Positions 25,067 through 33,862 of a DNA stretch of 64,000 nt are shown one piece after another. This DNA comes from Streptomyces europaeiscabiei (GTDB lineage: Bacteria > Actinomycetota > Actinomycetes > Streptomycetales > Streptomycetaceae). Numbering within the stretch: the stretch's first letter is position 1; each line of letters begins with the position of its first letter. The stretch lies in assembly GCF_036346855.1 (NCBI RefSeq), contig NZ_CP107841.1:6886001-6950000 (forward strand), in the 5' to 3' direction. The position numbers and the translations under genes were made by a program. The notes beneath the pieces are model-generated. The model was not told the DNA's origin. It did no database searches and saw only the letters and a program-made list of their open reading frames with translations.

Positions 25067-25294
25067 CTACAGCGCGCTGAAGCCCACCTTGCGGACGGCC
25101 GACTCGCCGATGTCGATGTAGGCGAGACGGTCGGCCGGGATCAGCACCTTGCGTCCGTGCTCGTCCGTGAGGCTCAGCAGCGCCGTCTTGCCGGTCAGCG
25201 CATCGGCAACGGCACGCTCGACCTCCTCGGCACTCTGACCGCTCTCCAGAACGATCTCGCGGGGCGCGTGCTGCACGCCGATCTTGACCTCCAC
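25067..25294 (-). CDS. DUF3107 domain protein (TB9.4-like)
   Basis: A 75-residue soluble protein: VEVKIGVQHAPREIVLESGQ, a helix SAEEVERAVADAL, then LLSLTDEHGRKVLIPADRLAYIDIG. This matches the small actinobacterial DUF3107 family, including mycobacterial Rv3208A (TB9.4). Its function is unknown; the fold looks like a small alpha/beta domain that may bind a ligand or partner. The GTG at 25294 has GGAGGG eight bases upstream. It is downstream of, and in the same direction as, a TetR regulator, the arrangement also seen in mycobacteria (Rv3208-Rv3208A). Confidence 0.88.
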   Translation of the reverse strand: MEVKIGVQHAPREIVLESGQSAEEVERAVADALTGKTALLSLTDEHGRKVLIPADRLAYIDIGESAVRKVGFSAL

Positions 25295-25506
25295 GGCTAT
25301 GTCCCTCCGACGGTCAGTGAAGTGCGCGGGCTTCCGCGCCGTACGCAGCACACATTAGCCCGGTGAGGGGACGTACACGCTCCGCCTGAGAACGCCAGGA
25401 GCGAACAGGGCGTGGGAACAAAACCGCGGACCGGGGCCGGGTCGCGCGGCCGGTCCGGGGTCGCACGCTCGATGCCGTCGGCGGTATCGGCGATCAGCGC
25501 TGTCGA

Positions 25507-26148
25507 TCACTGCTGGTCGATGCCGTGCAGGGGGAAGCCCGCGATGCCCCGCCAGGCCAGCGAGGCCAGCAGCTGCACCGCCTGCTCGCGCGGGACGCTG
25601 CGGTCACTGTGCAGCCAGGACCGTGCCACCACCTGGGAGAGGCCGCCCAGGCCCGAGGCGAGGAGCATCGACTCCGCGCGAGAGAGACCGGTGTCCTCGG
25701 CGATGACGTCACAGATGGCCTCCGCGCACTCGTTGGTGACCTTGTCCACGCGCTCGCGCACGGCGGGCTCGTTCGTCAGGTCCGACTCGAAGACCAGCCG
25801 GAACGCGCCGCCCTCGTCCTCGACGTACGCGAAGTAGGCGTCCATCGTGGCCCGGACGCGCTGCTTGTTGTCGGTCGTCGAAGCGAGCGCGCCGCGCACG
25901 GACTGGATGAGGGATTCGCAGTGCTGGTCCAGCAGGGCCAGATAGAGGTCGAGCTTGCCGGGGAAGTGCTGGTAGAGCACCGGCTTGCTGACTCCGGCAC
26001 GCTCGGCGATGTCGTCCATCGCGGCCGAGTGGTAGCCCTGGGCCACGAAGACTTCCTGGGCGGCGCCCAGCAACTGGTTCCGTCGGGCTCGGCGCGGCAG
26101 GCGTGTGCCCCGCGGGCGCGCCGCCTCTGTCTGCTCGATGGCTGTCAC
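25507..26148 (-). CDS. TetR-family transcriptional regulator
   Basis: A 213-residue TetR repressor. The N-terminal DNA-binding domain (about residues 18-65) reads RRNQLLGAAQEVFVAQGYHSAAMDDIAERAGVSKPVLYQHFPGKLDLY, with AERAGVSKPVLYQHF as the recognition helix-turn-helix. The helical C-terminal domain includes FRLVFESDLTNEPAVRERVDK and AESMLLASGLGGLSQVVAR, of the TetR_C type seen in the Rv3208 group. The ligand is unknown. The GTG at 26148, with GGGAGGC just upstream, starts before the HTH with the usual spacing. Candidate target genes are itself and the downstream DUF3107 gene. Confidence 0.9.
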   Translation of the reverse strand: MTAIEQTEAARPRGTRLPRRARRNQLLGAAQEVFVAQGYHSAAMDDIAERAGVSKPVLYQHFPGKLDLYLALLDQHCESLIQSVRGALASTTDNKQRVRATMDAYFAYVEDEGGAFRLVFESDLTNEPAVRERVDKVTNECAEAICDVIAEDTGLSRAESMLLASGLGGLSQVVARSWLHSDRSVPREQAVQLLASLAWRGIAGFPLHGIDQQ

Positions 26149-26349
26149 GCCGCCTCCCAAGATCGTCCACATGCGGGTGTGCGCCGCGCCGCCATCGTAC
26201 TTTTCGGTAACCCGGGTGTGCGCGGTGCGAGCGCAGAATTTCACGGACCGGACGTAGGGGATAGTGCCGCATGCCGCATTAAACAGGGGTGTAGCGGGCA
26301 CGGAGAAGCTCTTTCTCGCCGCCGGGCGTCGTTCCTGGTGAGGATCGGG

Positions 26350-26568
26350 TTACCGGTAGTCCTCCTCATCGAGGGAGACCACGCGGGCCTGTTCCGCCAG
26401 GTCGGCCTCGTTGGCGGCGCTCGGATCGGCGTCGGTCAGCGGGTCGTCCCGCTTCTGTGTCCAGTCCGTGCGCTGCTCGGCGGCATCGGCCTCGGGGGCC
26501 TCGACGTCTTCGAGCTCCACGGGGTCCTCCTCGACGAAGGTGTCGGGTTCGGTCGGGTCTACGGCCAT
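26350..26568 (-). CDS. Small acidic conserved hypothetical protein
   Basis: A 72-residue, strongly acidic and probably disordered protein (MAVDPTEPDTFVEEDPVELED at the start, VVSLDEEDYR at the end). Short acidic proteins of this kind recur near the TetR/DUF3107 genes in streptomycetes, but no function is known. The ATG at 26568 is preceded by AAGGGGAA. Frame composition and the ribosome site support it as real. Confidence 0.65.
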   Translation of the reverse strand: MAVDPTEPDTFVEEDPVELEDVEAPEADAAEQRTDWTQKRDDPLTDADPSAANEADLAEQARVVSLDEEDYR

Positions 26569-26831
26569 CGCGGGTTCCCCTTCCTGGTGCGCCCTGGTCC
26601 GCCGGAACGTCCTCGAAGGCGGCGGGGGCCACGTACGGGTGCCCTGTTCGCGAGCCTGGATGCCCTGCTTATGAGCCTAGGAGAAGGGTGATAGTGGCGC
26701 TATGCGGTCCCTGTGCGGTCCCGGCGGTGGGTGCTCCCCGCCCGTACCCCATGGCGAGTGGCTGATTTGTGTCCTGATCTGTGACGGCGAACACATGAGT
26801 CACTGCGTGATCGTCTCGTAACATTGCCCGC

Positions 26832-28055
26832 ATGTCTTCGCCCGAGCCACCGTCCCTGCCGACCGCCACCGCGTCGCCGAAGGCGAGCGCAGTGCGTGTG
26901 GCGCCCGGGGAACAGCTGAGGTCGGTAAGGCTGCCCGGGATCACGCTGTCGGTGCGGTCGAGACCGCCGGCGCGCGAGGGACTGCCGCCCGCCCTCTACG
27001 TGCACGGCCTGGGCGGATCCTCGCAGAACTGGTCCGCGCTGATGCCTTTGCTCGACGGACTCGTGGACAGCGAGGCGCTCGATCTGCCCGGCTTCGGCGA
27101 CTCGCCGCCACCGGACGACGGTAATTACTCCCTCACGGGACACGCGCGCGCGGTCATTCGCCACCTCGACGCAGCCGGGCGCGGTCCTGTCCACCTCTTC
27201 GGCAACTCCCTCGGCGGCGCGATCGCGACCCGTGTCGCCGCCCTCCGCCCCGATCTCGTCCGCACCCTGACCCTCGTGTCGCCCGCCTTGCCGGAGCTTC
27301 GCGTGCAGCGGACCGCCGTGCCGACCGCGATGCTCGCGCTGCCGGGTATCGCGGCGCTCTTCACCCGTTTCACCAGGGGCTGGAGCGCCGAGCAGCGCGT
27401 ACGGGGCGTTACTGCACTCTGTTACGGCGACCCCGGCCGCGTGACGGACGAGGGCTTCCGCAACGCTGTCGAGGAGATGGAGCGGCGGGTCCAGCTGCCG
27501 TACATGTGGGACGCGTTGACGCGTTCCGCCCGGGGGTTGGTGGACGCCTACACCCTGGGCGGGCAGCACTCGCTCTGGCGTCAGGCGGAGCGAGTCCTCG
27601 CCCCGACCCTCCTTGTCTACGGCCGCCGCGACCAACTCGTCGGCTACCGGATGGCCCAGCGCGCCGCCCGCTCCTTCCGCGACTCCCGCCTTGTCTCCCT
27701 GCCGGACGCGGGGCATGTCGCGATGATGGAGTATCCGGAGGTTGTTGCCGCCGCGTTCCGTGAACTGCTCGCGGATACGGGGAAGTCGGGCGGCGGGGCG
27801 GATTCGGTGTCGATGGGGTCGGGGTCGGGGTCGGGTGGCTGGGATCCGGGTGTGGATTCGCCTGTGGCTGCGGCTTCGTTGAGTTCGGCTGGTGCTGGTG
27901 CTGGTGCTGGTGCTGGTGCTGGTGCTGCGGGTTCGGTGTCGGTTGACGCTTCGAATGACGGTGGTTCGGTGGGCGGCGGCCGCCTGGCCGGTGCCGACAG
28001 TGCCCGATCGGCCACCGAAGGGCCTCCAGCGGGCTCTGCCGGCGTGGGGAGCTGA
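26832..28055 (+). CDS. Alpha/beta hydrolase with low-complexity C-terminal tail
   Basis: An alpha/beta hydrolase (407 residues; domain about 40-320). The oxyanion motif is ALYVHGLGGSSQNWSALM, the DLPGFGDS strand loop follows, and the nucleophile elbow is FGNSLGGAI (Ser). The acid is in VYGRRDQLVGY and the His in LPDAGHVAMMEYPE. There is no signal peptide. The last 85 residues are Gly/Ser/Ala-rich and include a (GA)n tract encoded by six GCTGGT repeats. A TAACAT hexamer ends eight bases before the ATG and no Shine-Dalgarno is visible, which suggests a leaderless transcript. The GTG start of the DUF3152 gene lies nine bases after its stop, so the two probably form an operon. Confidence 0.87.
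   Translation: MSSPEPPSLPTATASPKASAVRVAPGEQLRSVRLPGITLSVRSRPPAREGLPPALYVHGLGGSSQNWSALMPLLDGLVDSEALDLPGFGDSPPPDDGNYSLTGHARAVIRHLDAAGRGPVHLFGNSLGGAIATRVAALRPDLVRTLTLVSPALPELRVQRTAVPTAMLALPGIAALFTRFTRGWSAEQRVRGVTALCYGDPGRVTDEGFRNAVEEMERRVQLPYMWDALTRSARGLVDAYTLGGQHSLWRQAERVLAPTLLVYGRRDQLVGYRMAQRAARSFRDSRLVSLPDAGHVAMMEYPEVVAAAFRELLADTGKSGGGADSVSMGSGSGSGGWDPGVDSPVAAASLSSAGAGAGAGAGAGAAGSVSVDASNDGGSVGGGRLAGADSARSATEGPPAGSAGVGS
27888..27926 (+). repeat. GCTGGT hexanucleotide microsatellite
   Basis: Six perfect GCTGGT units plus a partial one encode an Ala-Gly tract in the tail of the hydrolase. Copy-number changes would keep the frame. Confidence 0.85.
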
Positions 28056-28063
28056 GGCGCGGC

Positions 28064-29890
28064 GTGGGACGGCACAGCCGCAAGGGGCGGGCGCCGAAAG
28101 GCGACACAAACGATATAAGGGAAGCCCGGACGGCGGCGTCCGCCGGGGCAGGCGACCGCGGACCGGCGACGCAGCGGGTACCGAGGGTCCAGGGAGTGCA
28201 GGGGGCCCAGGGCGTGGGCGGACCGGCTCCTCCGGCCGCCAGGGACGCTGCGGCTGCGGCTGCGTCGTCGGCAGGAGGGAAACCGCCGGGCGGTCCCCCG
28301 CCGCGCCGCAGGTACGGCCAGGCTCCCGGTCAGGGGATGCCGCAGTTCAACGCAAGTGCGCCTGGGCGGCAGGGTCCGCGTCTCCCCGATGCCACCCCCG
28401 CGCACGGCTTCCCGCGCCTTCCGGATGGCGCCCCGGCGCACGCCGTCCCCCGTTTCGCCGACGGCACTCCGGCGCACGGGTTTCCACGCCTTCCTGACGG
28501 CACTCCGGCGCACGGGGTGCCGCGCCTTCCGGACGGCACGCCCGCACAGGGCTTCCCACGGTTCCCGGACGGCACCCCGGTCCGTGGCTACCCACCGAGT
28601 CGTGGTGGGCACCCCGAGCAGCGTGAAGCGGGCGGCGGTTGGGGGCACTTGGGTGGTGGTGGGCCCCGGACGGGTGCCGGACACGGCGTGGCGCAAGGGG
28701 CTCCGCAAGGGGCCCCGTATGGTGTGCCGGGCGAGGCGCCACTCCCCGGTGCCCCGTACGGTGAGCCTCCGGAGCGTTCCGGCCGCCGCATCCCCATTCC
28801 CCGGCAGCGGCAGGAGACCATGCCCCCCGGTGGCCCCCGCCAGGCCTATCTGGACGCCTTCGACGAGGTCGACGACGTCTTCGCACCCGGTCGGACACAC
28901 CGTGCCGCGCCGGGGGCCGATGCCGACCACCGGGTCGAGGTGGCTCTCGAAGAGAAGCCGCTGCACGAGGCGCACGAGGGGCCACTGCAAGAGGAACCGC
29001 TGCAGCGGAAGCTGTCGCAACAGCAGGTGTCGCAGGAGCAGCCTCCGCGTGATGGGGCCGAGGGCGTCGGGGCGGCTAAGGGGGCCAAGGGGCGGGCGTT
29101 CGCCGGGATCGCTGCCGCCGCGGTCACGACCGTGCTGGCGGTGGTCGTGGGCGGACAGGTGGCCGGCGGACAGGACGAGACCGCCACGCAGTCGCAGGCC
29201 GCCGACGCCGGCGAGCGTGATGTGCGTGGCGCCTCGCGCAGCGACAACCGGCCCACACCGTCCGGTCCGCCGAGCCCGAGCGCGACCCCGCTGTCGTACG
29301 ACCAGAAGATGGGCAAGGTGTACGCGCTGGCCGCGGATCTGGAGGGCGACGGGAAGTTCGATGCGGTCAGGGGCTTCGACAAGGCGCCGGGGACGGGACA
29401 GAAGTACCGCTACCGGGTCGATGTCGAGAAGGGCCTTGGGCTGGACGCCGAGCTGTTCGCCGAGGCCGTACAGAAGACCCTGAACGACGACCGGAGTTGG
29501 GCCCACAGCGGTGGTCGTACGTTCGAGCGGATCTCCTCGGGAACACCCGACTTCGTGATCACGTTGGCCAGCCCGGGAACCACCGCTTTCTGGTGCGCCA
29601 AGTCGGGGCTCGACACGACCGTGGACAACGTGTCCTGTGATTCGGCCGCCACGGAGCGCGTGATGATCAACGCGTACCGCTGGGCCCAGGGCTCCGAGAC
29701 GTACGGCGATCAGATCCACGCGTACCGGCAGATGCTGATCAACCACGAGATCGGCCACCGCCTCGGCTACCCCCATGTGACCTGCGACAAGGACGGCGAA
29801 CTCGCGCCCGTCATGCAGCAGCAGAGCAAGTTCCTGACGCAGGACGGGATCACGTGCAGGGCCAATCCCTGGCCCTACCCCGGTAGTTGA
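28064..29890 (+). CDS. DUF3152 membrane-anchored putative zinc metalloprotease
   Basis: A 608-residue protein with a type II topology. A long cytoplasmic N-terminus includes six tandem 12-residue repeats of the type RLPDGTPAHGFP (28379-28594). A single transmembrane helix at about 344-366 (FAGIAAAAVTTVLAVVVGG) precedes an extracytoplasmic DUF3152 domain (about 410-605). The domain ends with HEIGHRLGYPH (561-571), an HExxH zinc-protease motif with a further His, and VSCD/VTCDKD and ITCRANPW cysteines that could form disulfides. Mycobacterial Rv3207c is of the same family and in the same neighbourhood, next to moeZ. Catalysis is inferred only from the motif. The GTG at 28064 follows the hydrolase gene by nine bases. 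Confidence 0.85.
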   Translation: MGRHSRKGRAPKGDTNDIREARTAASAGAGDRGPATQRVPRVQGVQGAQGVGGPAPPAARDAAAAAASSAGGKPPGGPPPRRRYGQAPGQGMPQFNASAPGRQGPRLPDATPAHGFPRLPDGAPAHAVPRFADGTPAHGFPRLPDGTPAHGVPRLPDGTPAQGFPRFPDGTPVRGYPPSRGGHPEQREAGGGWGHLGGGGPRTGAGHGVAQGAPQGAPYGVPGEAPLPGAPYGEPPERSGRRIPIPRQRQETMPPGGPRQAYLDAFDEVDDVFAPGRTHRAAPGADADHRVEVALEEKPLHEAHEGPLQEEPLQRKLSQQQVSQEQPPRDGAEGVGAAKGAKGRAFAGIAAAAVTTVLAVVVGGQVAGGQDETATQSQAADAGERDVRGASRSDNRPTPSGPPSPSATPLSYDQKMGKVYALAADLEGDGKFDAVRGFDKAPGTGQKYRYRVDVEKGLGLDAELFAEAVQKTLNDDRSWAHSGGRTFERISSGTPDFVITLASPGTTAFWCAKSGLDTTVDNVSCDSAATERVMINAYRWAQGSETYGDQIHAYRQMLINHEIGHRLGYPHVTCDKDGELAPVMQQQSKFLTQDGITCRANPWPYPGS

Positions 29891-29932
29891 CGGAAGCCCG
29901 CCCGGCGCCTGACACGGCGTGACCGAGTGATC

Positions 29933-29963
29933 CCCTAGCGCGACAAAACGCGTCCCGCTAGGG
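29933..29963 (+). terminator. Stem-loop after the DUF3152 gene
   Basis: CCCTAGCG (29933-29940) pairs perfectly with CGCTAGGG (29956-29963) across a 15-base loop, 43 bases after the stop. It is a likely terminator. Confidence 0.55.
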
Positions 29964-29988
29964 AAAGTTACGACCGTTCACCCCTTTT

Positions 29989-30022
29989 GGTGGTGCGATG
30001 GACAACCGTCCGTCGCACCACC
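29989..30022 (+). promoter_or_regulatory. 15-bp hairpin upstream of the glycosyltransferase gene
   Basis: Arms of 15 bases with one T-G wobble flank an AACC loop. Because it lies between the terminator-like stem at 29933-29963 and the glycosyltransferase GTG at 30103, it is either a second terminator or a structured 5' leader. Confidence 0.6.
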
Positions 30023-30102
30023 GCCTTGTCCGCATACGTTCGTCCCGCTGCGAGCCGCCGGGTGAACGGCGGCTTCTCAAACGGGAGATCGGGGGTGCAC
30101 GC

Positions 30103-32160
30103 GTGCGTATCGGACTGCTTACGGAGGGTGGCTATCCGTATGTGAGCGGTGACGCCAGGCTCTGGTGCGACCGACTCGTACGTGGGCTGGAGCGACACGA
30201 GTTCGACATCTACGCGCTCAGCCGGAGTGAGCGGCAGGAGGACGAGGGCTGGATCCCGCTGCCGCCGCAGGTCAGCCGGGTCCGTACGGCACCGCTGTGG
30301 ACGGCCGAGGACGACGGGGTCGTCCACGGACGCCGGGCGCGGAGGTGCTTCGCGGAGGCGTACGGCGAACTGGTCGCGGCGGTGTGCTCGGGGGGAGCGG
30401 GCCGGGTCCACGGTGTTGCTGGTGAGGCCGGGCTACTCGGTGGGGCCGGTGGGGCCGGGGAGGCTTTCGAAGGCGGGGCCGACGCTGAGGCGGACCGTTT
30501 CGGCAACGCGCTGTACGGGCTCGCCGAGCTGGGCCGCGACGAGGGTGGGCTGGTCGGCGCGCTGCGCTCCGAGGTCGCCGTGCGGACCCTGGAGCGCGCT
30601 TGTCGCGCGCCGGGCGCACTGCGAGGGGCGCGCGAGGCACGCGTACCGGATCTGCTGACGGTCGCCGCACATCTCGAACGCGCCCTGCGCCCCCTGTCAC
30701 TCGACTGGTACGAGGACGACGGGCTCGGCTCGGTCGACCTGTGCCACGCGGCGGCGGGCGGCTCGGCCGCACTTCCCGGGCTGCTGGCCCGTCACTTCCA
30801 CGGGGTGCCGCTGCTGGTCACCGAGTACGGAGTGCCGCTGCGGGCGCACTACCTCGGGGCCTCGGGAGAGGCGCCGGTGCGCGCCCTGCTCGCGGCCTTC
30901 CACCGGCGACTGACCGCCGAGGTCTACCGGCAGGCCGCCTGCCTCACCCCCGGCAACACCCACGCCCGGCGCTGGCAGGAGCGCTGCGGCGCCGACCGCG
31001 CCAGGATCCGGACGGTCTATCCCGGCATGGACGCCGCCCGTTTCGCGGAGGTGGGCGAGTCCCTGGAGGGCGCGGATCCGTACACGCTGGTCTGGGTCGG
31101 CCGTATCGAGCCCGCCAAGGATCTGATCTCGCTGCTGCACGCCTTCGTCGAGATCCGCCGAGCGGAGCCCAAGGCGCGGCTCAGGATCGTCGGAGCGGCA
31201 GCGGGGTCCGAGGCCACCGCCTATCTGGGCCATTGCAAGGCCCTGGCCGCGCAGCTCTTCCCCGACGAGGCGGACGGCGTCCACGCGATCGGCTACAACC
31301 CCGTCTCCTTCGAGGAGATCGGCGACCCGGCAGTCCCCGACCTGGCCGAGGCCTATGCGGCGGGTGCGGTGGTCGTGTTGTCCAGCGTCGTCGAGGGCTT
31401 CCCGATCAGCCTGGTCGAGGCCATGTTCTGCGCCAGGCCGACGGTCTCCACCGACGTGGGCGCCGTCGTGGAGGTCATCGGCGGCACGGGCCTCGTCGTC
31501 CCACCGCGCAACCCGCGGGCGCTGGCCGAGGCGTGCGTGGCGCTTCTGCGGGAACCCGAGCGCCGTGCGCGCCTGGGCGCGGCCGCCCGCGCACGAGCCC
31601 TCGAACTCTTCACGGTGGAACAGAACGTCGCGGCATTTCGTGGCATCTACCTTGAGGTCGTCTCCCACGCCCCGGTGCGCAAGGTCGTCCTCGACGGGAC
31701 CGGCGAACCACTGCCCTTCAGCGCCCCGGCGGAGGCCCACGTGCCCGGCCGCTGGACCGATCCCCGGCTGGTGGCGGGCGGCCTCGGGGTAGCGGGAGTC
31801 GCCGGTGTGGCAGGGGTAGCGGGGGTCGCCGGTGTCGCGGGCCTCGGCGGGGGTGCCGCCGGTCGGCCGCACTGGGCCCGCGGCGCGCCTGTGCGGGCGA
31901 CGACGCCTGTGCGGGCGACGACGCATGCGCGAGCCACGGCATCGGTGCCGGTCACGACGCCGGCTGCAAGTTCTGATCCCGGCTCGGCGCCGGACTCCTC
32001 GCCCGACCCGGCACAGAGCCACGCGGCCGGCCAGGCTCCGGCGGCGGCACCTGCCACAACTGCGGCGTCGGCTTCGGCGTCCGATCCGGTCCGGGCTGTG
32101 GAGAGGCCTCCGGGCACAGCGGCCGGGGAGCCGGTTCCGGCGGGGGAGGGGGCGCGATGA
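30103..32160 (+). CDS. GT4 glycosyltransferase with DUF3492 N-terminus (PelF-like)
   Basis: A predicted retaining GT-B glycosyltransferase of 685 residues. The N-terminus VRIGLLTEGGYPYVSGDARLWCDRLVRGL is the DUF3492 signature found in PelF, the UDP-GlcNAc/GalNAc-using polymerase of Pel polysaccharide. The C-terminal GT4 domain has YTLVWVGRIEPAKDL and the E-x7-E motif (Glu431 and Glu439 in EGFPISLVEAM). Beyond about residue 540 is a low-complexity tail with GVAGVAGVAG and VRATTPVRATTHARAT repeats. GTG at 30103 starts the domain; the longer frame from 29998 runs through the hairpin. The stop overlaps the next ATG (ATGA). The sugar donor is inferred from family and neighbours. Confidence 0.87.
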   Translation: MRIGLLTEGGYPYVSGDARLWCDRLVRGLERHEFDIYALSRSERQEDEGWIPLPPQVSRVRTAPLWTAEDDGVVHGRRARRCFAEAYGELVAAVCSGGAGRVHGVAGEAGLLGGAGGAGEAFEGGADAEADRFGNALYGLAELGRDEGGLVGALRSEVAVRTLERACRAPGALRGAREARVPDLLTVAAHLERALRPLSLDWYEDDGLGSVDLCHAAAGGSAALPGLLARHFHGVPLLVTEYGVPLRAHYLGASGEAPVRALLAAFHRRLTAEVYRQAACLTPGNTHARRWQERCGADRARIRTVYPGMDAARFAEVGESLEGADPYTLVWVGRIEPAKDLISLLHAFVEIRRAEPKARLRIVGAAAGSEATAYLGHCKALAAQLFPDEADGVHAIGYNPVSFEEIGDPAVPDLAEAYAAGAVVVLSSVVEGFPISLVEAMFCARPTVSTDVGAVVEVIGGTGLVVPPRNPRALAEACVALLREPERRARLGAAARARALELFTVEQNVAAFRGIYLEVVSHAPVRKVVLDGTGEPLPFSAPAEAHVPGRWTDPRLVAGGLGVAGVAGVAGVAGVAGVAGLGGGAAGRPHWARGAPVRATTPVRATTHARATASVPVTTPAASSDPGSAPDSSPDPAQSHAAGQAPAAAPATTAASASASDPVRAVERPPGTAAGEPVPAGEGAR

Positions 32161-33662
32161 GCGAGCTGCGGCTGGACGGGCTGGACGGGTTCGATGGGTT
32201 GGAGCGCTCGGACGTCATGGACCGCGTGGACGGGCTGGACCGCGCGGCAGGACTGGACCGAGTCGACCGACCCGACCGCATGGCCGGACTGGATGGGTCG
32301 GACGGGCCGGGCGGGTCGGACGGATCCGGCAGTGCGCCGGACGGGCCCGGTGGGTCGGACGGACCCGGTGGGTCGGCTGAGGTGAGCGCGTCGCGTTCGG
32401 GAGAGCGGTCGGGCGAGCCGGGCCCGGGAGGGCTGTCGGGTGAGCCCGGCGCCAAGGGCTCGCCCGGTCCGAAGCCCCTGCTGGATGCCATGACTTCGCC
32501 CGACCTCCTGGCAGCACATGACCTCGTAGCCCTGCCCGGCCCGACCCTCCGGCCGGGCGCCCGCTGCCCCGCCGCAGCCGAGCCCGAGGCCGCCCCCCGA
32601 CGTGGTGGAGCCGATCCCGTGAAGGCTCTGATGCACCGGCACCGGGACCTCTGCGAGCGGGCGGTGGACTCCTTGGAGATCGCCGCCGGGCTGGAGGCGC
32701 ACGGGGTGACCGACCGTACGGCTGCCCGCTTCCGCCACCGGGACGTGTTCTCACTCGCCGAGGAGATGTACGCGCGTGTGTCGCGTGACGGGGAGGAATC
32801 CACGGAGCGTGAGCCGGTGCCGGGTGCGCCCGGCGTGCGCGGCGGATGGGCCGTGCTGGCCCTCCTGCCGGGCTCCCTCTGCGCGGCGGCCGTCGTAGGA
32901 GTACGCCTCACCGACGGTCAACCCCGTCTCGCCGTCGCTGCCCTCGGCGCCCTCGCGGTGGCCCTCGGCCTCCGTGTGGCCCTCACCCGTGGCCCGCTGC
33001 GCGCTCCGGCCGACACGGCGGGCCGTACCCGCGCCTGGACCTGTTGGCTGATCACGTACGCCCTTCTCGGCGACGGCCTGCTCGCCGCCGGCCTCGACGG
33101 CGGCCCCCAGGGCGCCTGGCCCCTGGCCGAGGCCCCCGTGCTCGCGCTCGCCCTGTCCTGCGCCCCCGCAGTCTGGTCCGCCCACCTTCTCTCCGTAGGT
33201 GCCCGCCGCAAACTCGCCGCCAGCCGAGGCCTCGCGGAGTTCGCCGACTCCGTGAAGCCCCTGATTCTCGGAGTGTTCGCGCTCCACCTCTGTGCCCTAA
33301 CCGCCCTGCTCGCGCTGTGCGGTGCAATCCTGCACGAGCCGGCCGGGTACGTCGGCGCGGGTGCCCTCGGCGTTCTCCTTCTGCTCGCCCGTCTCCTCAT
33401 TGCGCACGGGTTCGCCCAGGTCCCGACCGTCACCCTCCGCGCAGCCGCTCTGGCCGAGGCGTTCACGCTGGGCACGGTCTTCGCAAGCCGCCTGCCCGGC
33501 TGCTCCCTCCTGGCCGTCCCTGTCGAGACCGTCGCCGACACCTGGGGGCCCGGGGCCGTCCCCGCCCTCGTGTGCGGCACCACCGCGCTCGCCCTGCTCG
33601 TCCACGCCACACGCACGCTGACCCGGGCCTCGGCCCACGCCCTGCCCTCCGGGGAGACCTGA
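32157..33662 (+). CDS. Polytopic membrane protein coupled to the glycosyltransferase
   Basis: A 501-residue protein translationally coupled (ATGA) to the glycosyltransferase. The first 150 residues are Gly/Asp-rich repeats (LDGLDGFDGLE and similar). A cytosolic helical segment follows (KALMHRHRDLCERAVDSLEIAAGLEAHGVTDRTAARFRHRDVF), then about eight transmembrane helices from residue 225, for example WAVLALLPGSLCAAAVVG and PLILGVFALHLCALTALLAL. I do not recognise a named family. By position and topology it could be the membrane export or synthase-anchoring partner of the cytosolic glycosyltransferase, as PelG/PelE are for PelF, but sequence similarity to these was not tested. A hairpin terminator follows at 33668. 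Confidence 0.8.
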   Translation: MSELRLDGLDGFDGLERSDVMDRVDGLDRAAGLDRVDRPDRMAGLDGSDGPGGSDGSGSAPDGPGGSDGPGGSAEVSASRSGERSGEPGPGGLSGEPGAKGSPGPKPLLDAMTSPDLLAAHDLVALPGPTLRPGARCPAAAEPEAAPRRGGADPVKALMHRHRDLCERAVDSLEIAAGLEAHGVTDRTAARFRHRDVFSLAEEMYARVSRDGEESTEREPVPGAPGVRGGWAVLALLPGSLCAAAVVGVRLTDGQPRLAVAALGALAVALGLRVALTRGPLRAPADTAGRTRAWTCWLITYALLGDGLLAAGLDGGPQGAWPLAEAPVLALALSCAPAVWSAHLLSVGARRKLAASRGLAEFADSVKPLILGVFALHLCALTALLALCGAILHEPAGYVGAGALGVLLLLARLLIAHGFAQVPTVTLRAAALAEAFTLGTVFASRLPGCSLLAVPVETVADTWGPGAVPALVCGTTALALLVHATRTLTRASAHALPSGET

Positions 33663-33667
33663 CCCAC

Positions 33668-33710
33668 CTCGGACTTGCACGACGGTGGTACACCGCCGTG
33701 CAAGTCCGAG
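33668..33710 (+). terminator. Hairpin between the membrane protein and epimerase genes
   Basis: Twenty-base arms with a single A-C mismatch around a GTA loop, six bases after the stop. It is probably a partial terminator, since the next genes run in the same direction. Confidence 0.75.
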
Positions 33711-33814
33711 CCCGACCGATGCGCGGGACTTCCGTCCCGAGCGTCCCCTCCCGCGGGGCCGACACCGCGGGCCCACTCATCACCCACGGCACCACCCCAT
33801 AAGGAGAACGCCAG

Positions 33815-33862
33815 ATGATCACCTCCCGAACCGGAGAACCCGCCCCGGGAGCCGCCCGATGA
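33815..33862 (+). CDS. Putative 15-residue leader peptide coupled to the epimerase
   Basis: ATG at 33815 with a strong AAGGAGAA seven bases upstream encodes MITSRTGEPAPGAAR. Its TGA overlaps the epimerase ATG (ATGA at 33859-33862). The epimerase itself has no Shine-Dalgarno of its own, so this short frame may recruit ribosomes by termination-reinitiation. Translation is unproven. Confidence 0.45.
   Translation: MITSRTGEPAPGAAR

Noticed and set aside
28379..28594. 36-bp tandem repeats as a possible intergenic VNTR
   Set aside because: They encode six 12-residue repeats in frame within the DUF3152 protein and are simply part of its disordered N-terminus.
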